Program-made: the position numbers and the translations under genes
Shown: positions 46,652 to 54,972 of the stretch, piece after piece
Layout: the number at the start of each line of letters is the position of its first letter
Numbering within the stretch: position 1 is the first letter of the stretch
Assembly (NCBI GenBank): GCA_031547885.1
Contig: JAVBRO010000009.1
Coordinates: 62,001 to 126,000 of the forward strand
Direction: 5' to 3'
Source: UBA940 sp031547885
GTDB taxonomy: Bacteria; Bacteroidota; Bacteroidia; Bacteroidales; Rikenellaceae
DNA length: 64,000 nucleotides
The notes under the pieces: generated by a model
The model's database searches: none
Told to the model about the DNA's origin: nothing
Seen by the model: the letters and a program-made list of their open reading frames with translations, nothing else

Positions 46652-49201
46652 TTATCTTTCCCCCGAATCGAACCTTTCCGGATAGTCATACGGATCCACA
46701 TCCTCGACGCACCGCACCGGCATTATGTAATTGAAATAAGCGTCTGTCCTCCCGTCATAATCTACGGCTACTCCGGACGGACTCCAATTATTGCGTACGG
46801 TTATCAGTGTCGCTCCGGCGCTTCTGTCGCCCCACATAATAAGACTACGACCATTCCCTGCGACAGGATTTCCATTTACATATTCCATATGGTTCGCATA
46901 AATGGAAGGTCCCCAATAGTTGGAATAACCCGGAGTATAGTAACCCAACCAGAGTTGGTAGTCCACATCCGTAGGTATATGGATATTGTCGGCATCCGCC
47001 TTGGTGATCAGCCTCCATCCTGCGGGGCACGCCGACGCCGCATTGCTCTCCAGATAGAATGGCCCTGCTTTGCCGTCCAGGTTCGTTGCATAATCCCAGT
47101 TCCCGGCTTTAGAGTTTTCCACCATGAAACAGCTGTAGCCGTATTTGTAGGGGATCCCCGTGAGATATGTTTTCACGGCCTGCTCGGTTCTGATAGTCCC
47201 GTCTCCTACCCCTCTATTTACCCAATCCCCGGTTTCGATCACCCTGCGGAAATACCCGAGTTTCAGCAGACTCTCGCCCACCTCGCGCATATTGCCGCCG
47301 TAGATGTGGGTTTTGACATTGGTGCCTCCCAACATCTTGTATTTGGCCACGCCTCCGGCGCCGCAATCCGTCCACGACTGGGTTACCTCTACCGACGCCT
47401 CGACTCCGTCTTCGGTGGCGAAGTACACCGTTGCTGTACGTGCCTTGAGGCCCGTATTGACCGCCACGCGGAGGCTGGCTTTTTCCGACATCCTCATATT
47501 GCCTGGCGTCAGGTCGTAAGCCGCATCGAATATGTTCAGCGGGTCGGCAAGCTGGGGATCGATCACGCTCAACCAGCCTGAAGCGCCCTGTGCATACTCT
47601 ATCCTCGAGAGTTTCCATCCGAAGTCGGTCTCCACGTTAAGCGTGTTGTCGGCGAGCGGCACCTGCCGGTAGTCGAAATTGAGGGAGACGGCCTTGGGAT
47701 ATACATCGATGCCGCCCAGTTTCTGCATGACGTTCAGGATGTATGTCCATTTGCCGGCCTCGATATATATCCTTCCGTAGCGCGGCACGGCTGAATTGTA
47801 GGTGGTCACGTTCACCGACATCACGGTCGTAACATACGGGTCTCCCTCCGTTTTGTCGACGCTCAGCCACGTGTTGCCGACTTCCGTTCCGCTTGTCACG
47901 TCGGTAATTTTGGTCACTTTCCATCCCCGGCCCCAGTCGGTGAAGACGTCGACCTTGTTGTTGGTGTCGGAATTGCCGCGCGCCAGTCCGTTGAATTTGA
48001 GTTCCGGCGGGTCTACGCGCAGGGTGTATTCGCCCGTGAGATCGGTCAGTATGCCCTCGGTATTCCATACGAGCACTTCGGCGTTCATTTTTGTCGTGAC
48101 CGAACTTATGGCCTCTTCTGGAGTCGGATATCCGGGTCCGTCGGCGCCGGTTATGTTCACCATGTAGCGGTGTCCGCGCAGCACGTCGAGATATTTAACG
48201 GCGGTCTCGCCGGGATTGCCGCGGTCATAGAAGTCTATCCTGTAATACGACATTTCGCTCGTGTTCCGCGACTCTCCGGGTGCCGTGTACCAGCCCCCGA
48301 TAAGCAGGAACGCACGCTTGTCGTTGGTGGAATTTCTGTTGTCGGCCTCGTTCATGAACAGAAGTCCCGACATGGAGAGCGTATACGGCGACACAGAGTT
48401 CCCGATGGCAAAGCTGCCGACGGCGTTTATCTGGTTCCCCTCCGCGGCAGGCACCACGCTCGGATACTTCACCACCGAGCCGTCGAACTGCGCGGCGGCC
48501 TGCGGGACGACATATCCCTTCGACCTGACGTTGCGGAGTTCGGCGGTCTGCAGGATGAACGAATTCAGTCCGGCGGCCTGAGTATAGTCGTCATAAGCGT
48601 TCACGGCGACATCCACCCTAGCAACAGCAAACAACATATCGACATTGCCGAAATCGCCTCCTTTGGTGCTGTAAGTCACGATAACGCTTCTCTGCGACTC
48701 TCCCCACATGGGTATAGGGAACATGGTTCCCCATTTTTTCGCGCCGAACTGGAGCCCGGCAAATAGTTCCTGCTTGGTTTTGGTCGTCAGGGCAGGATCG
48801 GCGAGCAATGCTTCTATTTCGTCCGTGCAGTTGGCGATAAACACCAGTCGCTGCTTTTCGGTGCTGTTCTCGCTTTTCTGGAGAGTTATCGAATATCTGC
48901 GCGTGGTGGGGTTTTCGGGAAGGGGGATCTCCTGCTCCGGTTGGGTGTAATACATGAACATGTCGTTCGAACCGTCACCGCCTTTGTCATTGAAAACAAG
49001 CACATACATATCCTCCATGGCGATATCGTACTCCCTGACGGCCCAGTTGTAGATTTCCGCGCGGGTGGCGGTCATCTCGGGCATGGAGAGCTGCAGGATT
49101 ATCTTTCCGTTGCCTTCCGGACACGATTCGGTATTGTCGCGGAGGCAGGCCGAGAGGATAACAGTCAGCAGAATTAATATGTAATTGACAAATTTCATCA
49201 A
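46652..49201 (-). CDS. Large fimbrillin-like tip/adhesin lipoprotein, lectin-like C-terminus (paralogue 1)
   Basis: 849 residues. Lipobox ILSAC (Cys19), then LRDN; ATRA with Arg47. N-terminal fimbrillin-type domain (AMEDMYVLVFNDKGG; RLVFIANCTDE), BACON-like middle domains (GWKVTKITDVTSG; ILNVMQK), and a C-terminal lectin-like domain with SCFMVENSKAG, SACPAGWRLITKAD and MPVRCVEDV. It follows the anchor gene by 38 bp. Its place right after the anchor resembles the accessory subunit genes of mfa operons in Porphyromonas. Confidence 0.8.
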   Translation of the reverse strand: MMKFVNYILILLTVILSACLRDNTESCPEGNGKIILQLSMPEMTATRAEIYNWAVREYDIAMEDMYVLVFNDKGGDGSNDMFMYYTQPEQEIPLPENPTTRRYSITLQKSENSTEKQRLVFIANCTDEIEALLADPALTTKTKQELFAGLQFGAKKWGTMFPIPMWGESQRSVIVTYSTKGGDFGNVDMLFAVARVDVAVNAYDDYTQAAGLNSFILQTAELRNVRSKGYVVPQAAAQFDGSVVKYPSVVPAAEGNQINAVGSFAIGNSVSPYTLSMSGLLFMNEADNRNSTNDKRAFLLIGGWYTAPGESRNTSEMSYYRIDFYDRGNPGETAVKYLDVLRGHRYMVNITGADGPGYPTPEEAISSVTTKMNAEVLVWNTEGILTDLTGEYTLRVDPPELKFNGLARGNSDTNNKVDVFTDWGRGWKVTKITDVTSGTEVGNTWLSVDKTEGDPYVTTVMSVNVTTYNSAVPRYGRIYIEAGKWTYILNVMQKLGGIDVYPKAVSLNFDYRQVPLADNTLNVETDFGWKLSRIEYAQGASGWLSVIDPQLADPLNIFDAAYDLTPGNMRMSEKASLRVAVNTGLKARTATVYFATEDGVEASVEVTQSWTDCGAGGVAKYKMLGGTNVKTHIYGGNMREVGESLLKLGYFRRVIETGDWVNRGVGDGTIRTEQAVKTYLTGIPYKYGYSCFMVENSKAGNWDYATNLDGKAGPFYLESNAASACPAGWRLITKADADNIHIPTDVDYQLWLGYYTPGYSNYWGPSIYANHMEYVNGNPVAGNGRSLIMWGDRSAGATLITVRNNWSPSGVAVDYDGRTDAYFNYIMPVRCVEDVDPYDYPERFDSGER

Positions 49202-49239
49202 ATGTTTCGTTTCTCGAAAAGAGGACTTATCTCACTATC

Positions 49240-50250
49240 CTAAAGTCCCCCTATGGGGTTTTCGATACCTTTCCAGCCGTTGATTTCTACGAGCATGATG
49301 ACATACACCCCGTTTTCCATTGCGAGGTCGTATACCAGGTCGTATGTATCCTGCCTGTCTAAGTATTCGTTTATGGGCAGAGTCCCGTTATTCTCGGCGT
49401 AAAGCTCCGCGATCTTCGCGGTCAGGTTTTCCGTTGCAAACTCTGTCCCTGAATTTGTTCCCGTTATCTTTATTTTGGATCCGTCGCCGCTGAACATTCT
49501 TCCGACCCTCAGCGTAGTCTTCAGCGAGGTCGCGTACTGGTCGAAAGATTTCAGCGATATATGCGTCATAGTGCGGGTGTCGGCCGCGTCTATGGAGTTG
49601 TCGTGTTTGATGGTCCCGTTGGGAAGCGTCAGCTTTACCGTCAGTGCGGGAAGTCCCTCCTCCCATCTGGTAGCCCTGGTGGCTTTGTCCCTGATGGTTA
49701 TGTTGATGTCGTTCGTGTCCTTGATCATCGAAACGATCTTTTCGTCCGTGTCGGCCTTTGCAAGTTCTACGAAACCGTAGAAGAAGTGGCACGGATTGGT
49801 GGCGACTGTGCCGAGGGCGTCGTCGGAAAGCATTTTGACGCGCGCCTGGGTGAAATAACCGTGGTCGGCGCAGTAATAGTAATTATTGTCCATGTTGCCG
49901 TAGGCGATAATGTAGTAGTCGCCCTGGCGGAGCCATTTCAGCGTGAGGGCATAGTCCTCTTTTATAAGATCGGCCTGCGTGTAGTGATGCGAAGCGACGA
50001 ACGCGCCGTCCAGTTTGTCGTAGGCATACAGGTCGAGACTCTCCACCTGTTCGCGGAACAGGTCGGTGTATTCCATGTTGTAGGTGTACTCGAAACGCAG
50101 TTTTGCCAACGGGAAACAGTCGTCCGTGTTGTCGTCTATGGTAACGCATCCCTGCAGGGAGAGCAGCATGACCGCCGCGGCCCATAAGGTGCGTCTCATA
50201 TTACGACTTGCCAGGTATTTCAGTTTCATGTTCATTTGCGTCTCGTGCAA
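49240..50250 (-). CDS. Mfa2/FimB-family fimbrial anchor lipoprotein
   Basis: 336 residues from the first ATG; in-frame ATGs at 50235 and 50199 are alternatives, all keeping the lipobox LSLQGC. The sequence has the FimB/Mfa2 pattern: DCFPLAKLRFEYTYNMEYTD, VESLDLYAYDKLDG, LTLKWLRQGDYYIIAYGN. Family members cap the base of the fimbria at the outer membrane and regulate length. Unlike its neighbours it lacks the Thr-Arg-Ala cleavage motif, as expected for the anchor. It follows the major pilin after a terminator-like hairpin. Confidence 0.85.
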   Translation of the reverse strand: MHETQMNMKLKYLASRNMRRTLWAAAVMLLSLQGCVTIDDNTDDCFPLAKLRFEYTYNMEYTDLFREQVESLDLYAYDKLDGAFVASHHYTQADLIKEDYALTLKWLRQGDYYIIAYGNMDNNYYYCADHGYFTQARVKMLSDDALGTVATNPCHFFYGFVELAKADTDEKIVSMIKDTNDINITIRDKATRATRWEEGLPALTVKLTLPNGTIKHDNSIDAADTRTMTHISLKSFDQYATSLKTTLRVGRMFSGDGSKIKITGTNSGTEFATENLTAKIAELYAENNGTLPINEYLDRQDTYDLVYDLAMENGVYVIMLVEINGWKGIENPIGGL

Positions 50251-50276
50251 CGTGTTTTTGTAAAGGCGTTAAAGAT

Positions 50277-50326
50277 AAAAAGGGGAGCCCGCTTTCCGGA
50301 TACCCTTCGGCGGGCATCCCCTTTTC
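50277..50326 (-). terminator. Terminator-like hairpin between major pilin and anchor
   Basis: Stem AAAAGGGG-A-GCCCGC with its complement, followed on the minus strand by TTTTTATC, 60 bp after the major pilin gene. There is no obvious new promoter before the anchor gene, so read-through would give more pilin than accessory subunits. Confidence 0.7.
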
Positions 50327-50384
50327 ATTGAAAATTCGGATCGTTCAATTAATTATACTATGTAAAAAGAGTGTTGCAGATCGA

Positions 50385-51863
50385 TTAAATGTTGCCTTCC
50401 TGCAAGATACCGTGCCACTTGAGCATTTCGATCTCGACAGTTACGTCAACTTCCACTTCGTCGATCGGGGGGTTGTCGGGAATAACGCCGTCGTCGTCGT
50501 TATCATCATCCTCGGTGTGAGCGCCTATGTCCTTGATGGTAGCGATGGTGACATGGAAAGCGTCGTTACGTGCAACCACGTGGCGGTTGTTCTGCTCGGG
50601 GTTGTACAGCGCCAGGGTCCAGTAGCACTTCGCGTTGGTGTACTCAGCAATGAAGAATTCGTAGTCAACTTCAGGGCCGGGAGTTCCGGTCGTCCATGCG
50701 ACTTTCTTGGGAGAGAATGCGCTCGTCGGGCCGCTACCGGTTATACCGGCGATAAGCCTTACAGCGGCCATGTCGGGCACTTCTCCGAAATATGTGGGCA
50801 GCCATTTTCCACCTTCCACTAAGCTCTTGTCTTTCTGCCATACGCGCCAGAAAGTCTGGCCGTCAACATAGGGAGAGGTGGCAGTACCGTTATTATTGAC
50901 CACGATGCTCTTGTCGCCGAACGTCACCTCGCCCTGGATGAGCAGAGACGTAGCGTTCCTTGCATACGACACGCCTTCCGGCCAGTTTTCAGGAACATAG
51001 AGGCCTGCCGACAGAGTTCCCGGAGCGGGAGTGGCTACACCTGCGGGCGTATAAGTAGCAAGCGTCCTGTAATACAGGCTCCTATTGTTGCCGTTGGTGG
51101 GGTCGACGATCTTGTTGGTGATGGTACCTGACGGAGTGGTTTCAGACTGCGACCATTTCTGGAAAGCGTACATCTCGACCGGGTTGTTCATAACCTCGAA
51201 ACCGAGTTTCTTGAAGGTGATCTGCTGGGTGGCTTCAAGAGCGGACACGTTGGGTTTGTCGCTCATGAAAACCTTGGCAACGCCGCGGCCGACACCGATC
51301 TTAACCTGGTTGGCCGTCGGAGTGGGAATGGCAGCGGTAGGAGCTTCGAAGACGATATCTTCCCTGTAACCTGTCATCAGGAACTTGCCGCTGACAGCGG
51401 GCAGGTTCGTCGGGAGGGTGAGGGAAACATGTTTCATGAATGCGTCCAGCATCACACCTTCCTGGGGGATGGTCGCATCGTCCACCTTATAGAAAGTGTC
51501 GGTCTCAAAGTTAACAGCAGGAGTCATCTGCCCTGCGTTAATGGCAACGAAAAGGATCTTGGGACCGGTGGTCGTGGCAACAGTTGTCGCGGTACCGGTA
51601 GCAGCACCGGTAAGGGGAGCTTTCTGGGTAAGCCTTCCTGTGTTCTTGTTGAAGATGAACACCCATGCATCCACGATGGTGGATTCGCCGGGCTCTACGA
51701 TGGCGTCATAGTCAGCGCGGGTAGTCGACGGCAGAGCGATTTTGATAACGGCGTTGGTGGGGATACCTTCCTTGACCTTGCCGGTGTTTCCACCGTCCTT
51801 GGTACAACCAATCATCGCAACAGCTGCGATGGCGGCAACAATGAATTTGAAATTCTTTTTCAT
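50385..51863 (-). CDS. Mfa1-like major fimbrial subunit (type V pilin)
   Basis: 492 residues. Lipobox MIGC (Cys20); STTRADYDA with Arg49 sits at the residue number after which P. gingivalis Mfa1 is known to be cleaved by the Rgp gingipain. N-terminal fimbrillin domain (TIVDAWVFIFNKNTG; ILFVAINAG), then Mfa1-type C-terminal domain including LYVPENW, TYFGEVPDM and the acidic ending DDDNDDDG and VDVTVEIEMLKW. Likely the polymerising shaft subunit. Second open gene after the DUF3868 gene, from which it is separated by 174 bp of A/T-rich sequence that may hold its own promoter. Confidence 0.87.
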   Translation of the reverse strand: MKKNFKFIVAAIAAVAMIGCTKDGGNTGKVKEGIPTNAVIKIALPSTTRADYDAIVEPGESTIVDAWVFIFNKNTGRLTQKAPLTGAATGTATTVATTTGPKILFVAINAGQMTPAVNFETDTFYKVDDATIPQEGVMLDAFMKHVSLTLPTNLPAVSGKFLMTGYREDIVFEAPTAAIPTPTANQVKIGVGRGVAKVFMSDKPNVSALEATQQITFKKLGFEVMNNPVEMYAFQKWSQSETTPSGTITNKIVDPTNGNNRSLYYRTLATYTPAGVATPAPGTLSAGLYVPENWPEGVSYARNATSLLIQGEVTFGDKSIVVNNNGTATSPYVDGQTFWRVWQKDKSLVEGGKWLPTYFGEVPDMAAVRLIAGITGSGPTSAFSPKKVAWTTGTPGPEVDYEFFIAEYTNAKCYWTLALYNPEQNNRHVVARNDAFHVTIATIKDIGAHTEDDDNDDDGVIPDNPPIDEVEVDVTVEIEMLKWHGILQEGNI

Positions 51864-52037
51864 TTTTTTGATAATTGATTAATAAAAAGTTTTGGTTAAA
51901 AAATTAAAAGTGTTGTTTGGTTTTTGTGTTTCTTTTGTCTCTTTGGCCTCCGTTGTTGCGGGGGCATGTCTTGTCTTTGCCAGTTTTAGTTTTGGGATTA
52001 ATACTTTTTTAATTATCTTGTCATTTGTAAGTTTGGT

Positions 52038-53747
52038 TTACCTGTTTTGATACCATTCTATCCTCGCGTTGTCCTCGCGTTTGAGGCGCAGCTGTTCGAG
52101 GTTGAACTGTGCCTGCTGGATCCCTGCCGCAGCCGCGCTCCGGAGCAGAGGCTCTGCCTTATCCAGTTCGCCCATCTGCAGGTAGAGCGCCCCCAGATTG
52201 TTCTGGGCGGCCGGACTGTTGCCCGCACGTTGGAGATAGCTCAGTGCCGTCGCCGTATCTCCGCGCGCTATCAGCAGCGCGGCGGCATTGCTCAGGGCGT
52301 CGGGATCGTCAGGGAAAAACCTGAGGACGCGGTCAATTATGATCTCCTCGTACTGAGGAGTGCCTTTCCCAAAACTCCGCGCCCCCAGATATAATTCCCT
52401 GTGGCTCAATAATTCATCCTGTTTACCTATGATCGAAACTACCTCTTCCGTCGTGAAATCCCTGACCGAGTAGTTTATCCTGTATTCCACGCGGCGCAGC
52501 GGGGGAAACATCTCGCCGAGCATCATGCGCCATACGCTTCCGCCGCCCAGGCTTTTCAGCTGGTTTTTACGTGCGTCCAGACTGCCGCTTCGGTCGATAA
52601 TGTCGATTATCTGATTTCTGTAAGCAACATCGCTGCCTGCGACCAGACTCCTCAGCCCTCCCCAGTCTTCGGGCGTGTAATCCACCCTGAATATCTTCTC
52701 GGAGAGGCCGAAACGGCGCTGCATATAGCTTTTCAATGCGAACGCCCGTCCGCGGGCCAGCCTGTCGTTGTTTTCGTATCCTCCTTCCGGCGATGCGTAG
52801 CCGTGTATGTAGAGGTCCTCTATCTGCACGCCTGTGCTGTTGCGTATATCGTTGAAAATATCTTCTATTTTGGCCAGCTCTTCCGGATTGCGCCTGAAGT
52901 TGGGATAAATGGTGGTCTGATTAACCGGAAAGTCTAGGTATGCTTCCCCCTGCCTGCTGCGATGCTTCGTTGCCGACGATGCATAACCATAGCCGTAAGG
53001 GTCCTGGTCCTGCATTTGCACGCTTCTCGAGGTGGTGCGCCTGTCGTAGAAAATGTTTCCTCCCGCGGCGTCCTGCCCTCCCGGATAGTGCCTGGAGTCC
53101 TGTTGTGTTAAGGCCTGGTCATCAGGGAAATCGAGGTATGCCTCGCCCTGCTTCGTGCGGAGCTTCGTTTCGGGAACCGGTTCCACCATTACCACTTCGA
53201 CCATGGGCATATATGGTGCGTACGATTCCGTGACGACCGTTTCGGCTCCATGGGACACGCTGCTCTCTACCGCAAATGTGAAGAGGCGGAATTCGTTGTA
53301 GCATCCGATTATCTCCTGGTGCACCACCAGCCTGGCGTTGTCCATCCACCTTTCGTACGGCACGTCGATCCGGTAGCTGACGAGTTCGTCGGTAATTTCG
53401 CCGTGTTTCTCGTTCACCCTGACCGTGGCATAGGGCTCTGTGTAGGTCACTCTCTTCGAACGCAGGGTTTCCCAGCGGTCGTTCAGCCGTCCGCGGTATT
53501 TTCCCTGTATCTCCACGTAAGGCAACGCGAGGCGGTTGCGCCCGTCGGTCAGTTCGGGCGTCAGGCGCATCGATTCACACTTTGCGATCGCTCCCGAATG
53601 TATGTGTATGGCGAGGTCGGCCACGAGGCTGCCGCCCTCCTCGCGAAGTTCGCTGCTCTGGAAACTGACCATGCCTTTGTAGTCCTGTGCCGACAGAGGC
53701 GCCAAAGCAATGATCCCCAATATCAGTATGAGTCCTATCTTCTTCAT
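52038..53747 (-). CDS. DUF3868-OmpA fusion protein of the fimbrial locus
   Basis: 569 residues from the ATG at 53747 (MKKIGLILIL, signal peptide to about residue 21); the longer frame to 53870 adds a non-signal segment overlapping the previous gene. DUF3868 covers about 20-190. An OmpA-like peptidoglycan-binding region starts near 267 (IEDLYIHGYASPEGGYENNDRLARGRA), and TPR-like helices close the protein (about 480-560). Residues 201-258 look like a decayed copy of 267-320. DUF3868 proteins are regularly encoded beside Mfa-type fimbriae; an outer-membrane to peptidoglycan tether is plausible. Confidence 0.82.
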   Translation of the reverse strand: MKKIGLILILGIIALAPLSAQDYKGMVSFQSSELREEGGSLVADLAIHIHSGAIAKCESMRLTPELTDGRNRLALPYVEIQGKYRGRLNDRWETLRSKRVTYTEPYATVRVNEKHGEITDELVSYRIDVPYERWMDNARLVVHQEIIGCYNEFRLFTFAVESSVSHGAETVVTESYAPYMPMVEVVMVEPVPETKLRTKQGEAYLDFPDDQALTQQDSRHYPGGQDAAGGNIFYDRRTTSRSVQMQDQDPYGYGYASSATKHRSRQGEAYLDFPVNQTTIYPNFRRNPEELAKIEDIFNDIRNSTGVQIEDLYIHGYASPEGGYENNDRLARGRAFALKSYMQRRFGLSEKIFRVDYTPEDWGGLRSLVAGSDVAYRNQIIDIIDRSGSLDARKNQLKSLGGGSVWRMMLGEMFPPLRRVEYRINYSVRDFTTEEVVSIIGKQDELLSHRELYLGARSFGKGTPQYEEIIIDRVLRFFPDDPDALSNAAALLIARGDTATALSYLQRAGNSPAAQNNLGALYLQMGELDKAEPLLRSAAAAGIQQAQFNLEQLRLKREDNARIEWYQNR

Positions 53748-53758
53748 CACTTTGCTTT

Positions 53759-54889
53759 CTACTTGATCAACCAGGAGATGCTGACTCCCAGTTTTGTAAT
53801 ACCTATGTAATCCTTGTTCTCCCAGCCGTAGCAGTTTCCGCACACTTCCTGGTCGAAGCGCTGGTACCACATGTAGGCGTATCCCACTCCGATCGTGGCT
53901 TCGAGCGCCCAGCGGCGTCCCAGATACCAGCTGTAGCCGTAGCTTATGCCCGCTCCGACCAGGTCACCCTGGTAGCGGTTGTAGCGGAGCGAGCCGAACG
54001 GCAGGTTGCCCCAGTTGTAATGCGCCCAGTGCGCGTGAACTCCCAGGAAATGTCCTGCGAACGGATCGCAGAGCCAGAAACGGGCTTCGGGCTGGACCAG
54101 TATGGTCTTCCACTTGCGGTTGTCGGGCCACGACCACGGGTTGTAGCTTCCCGTAAGTTCCATGGTCCATTTCTTCGAAAGCCTGACCTCGAACCCGAGG
54201 TTTATCGTCGTGGTGGCGTCGAACAGCAGGTTGGTCTTTAGCGCCCAGTTGGGACTTTGTGGAACGTTCCTCATTTCCAGCGGAGCAAGGGGTTCGGTTA
54301 TGACGGCCGAGGCCCTGGGGGTTCTTTCGCGCGTCGTCGTCACCACCTGCTGCTGTGGCGCCGTATATATCACGGGTTCCACGATCCCGATATATGGCTC
54401 TGCGGCCTGCGGTACGGCAGTCTGGGGCTTTTGCTCCGGATATTGCGGTTCCGGCTGCGGCTGATACTGCTGCTGCGGTTTAGGCTGGTACGGCTGTACC
54501 TGCTTTTTCGGGGCAGTCTTCCGCGCAGCCTGCTGCATTTCGTCGAACTCCTTCTGGGGAAGTATTAAGATGTGTTTGTCGCTGAGAATGTATGTGAAAT
54601 CCGAACCTTTCAGGATATTGTCGAGAACGTCGTCGATGTCCGCATTTGCGAACTGCAGGGTAACGCGCCTCGAAAGATCCAGCGCCGATTTGTTATAGGC
54701 GAACGTATATCCGGTCTGGTCTTCGATCTGTCTGAACAGGCTGCCGACCGTAACGTCCGTACCGTAAACGCTGACCTTAGGATTCTGGTCCAGCGCCACA
54801 GCCGCCGTCGGCACCGTAATGAGTACCGCCGCAAGAACCCCGACGATCCATGCAGCTACCCTGCGCCTATGTTTTCTATTCTCGAGCAT
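53759..54889 (-). CDS. STN domain fused to DUF3575 outer-membrane barrel
   Basis: 376 residues. A signal/membrane anchor (about 12-32) is followed by an STN domain (35-112; VTVGSLFRQIEDQTGYTFAY and ANADIDDVLDNIL). A Pro/Gln-rich linker (about 125-160) leads to a DUF3575 domain (about 210-376; WALKTNLLFDATTTINLGFE, YGYSWYLGRRWALE) that should form an outer-membrane beta-barrel. STN domains normally sit at the N-terminus of TonB receptors or secretins; in FecA-type receptors they contact the FecR anti-sigma factor. Here a fecR gene ends 83 bp upstream. I infer a signal-relay role. Confidence 0.85.
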   Translation of the reverse strand: MLENRKHRRRVAAWIVGVLAAVLITVPTAAVALDQNPKVSVYGTDVTVGSLFRQIEDQTGYTFAYNKSALDLSRRVTLQFANADIDDVLDNILKGSDFTYILSDKHILILPQKEFDEMQQAARKTAPKKQVQPYQPKPQQQYQPQPEPQYPEQKPQTAVPQAAEPYIGIVEPVIYTAPQQQVVTTTRERTPRASAVITEPLAPLEMRNVPQSPNWALKTNLLFDATTTINLGFEVRLSKKWTMELTGSYNPWSWPDNRKWKTILVQPEARFWLCDPFAGHFLGVHAHWAHYNWGNLPFGSLRYNRYQGDLVGAGISYGYSWYLGRRWALEATIGVGYAYMWYQRFDQEVCGNCYGWENKDYIGITKLGVSISWLIK

Positions 54890-54972
54890 ACGTTTTTTTA
54901 CTTCATCAGGGAGTCTTGGAAATCCGGGTCCTGTCCCGACAGAACCTGTGATCCCTGTCCCTGTAACTTTTT

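Noticed and set aside
46609..46701. Longer start for the 44080 gene
   Set aside because: The extra 31 residues precede an intact lipoprotein signal and overlap the upstream gene's coding end.
38264..49201. Diversity-generating retroelement acting on the lectin-like C-termini
   Set aside because: Lectin-fold pilins are known DGR targets, but no reverse transcriptase, Avd gene or template repeat is visible in the window. A trans-acting DGR elsewhere cannot be excluded.
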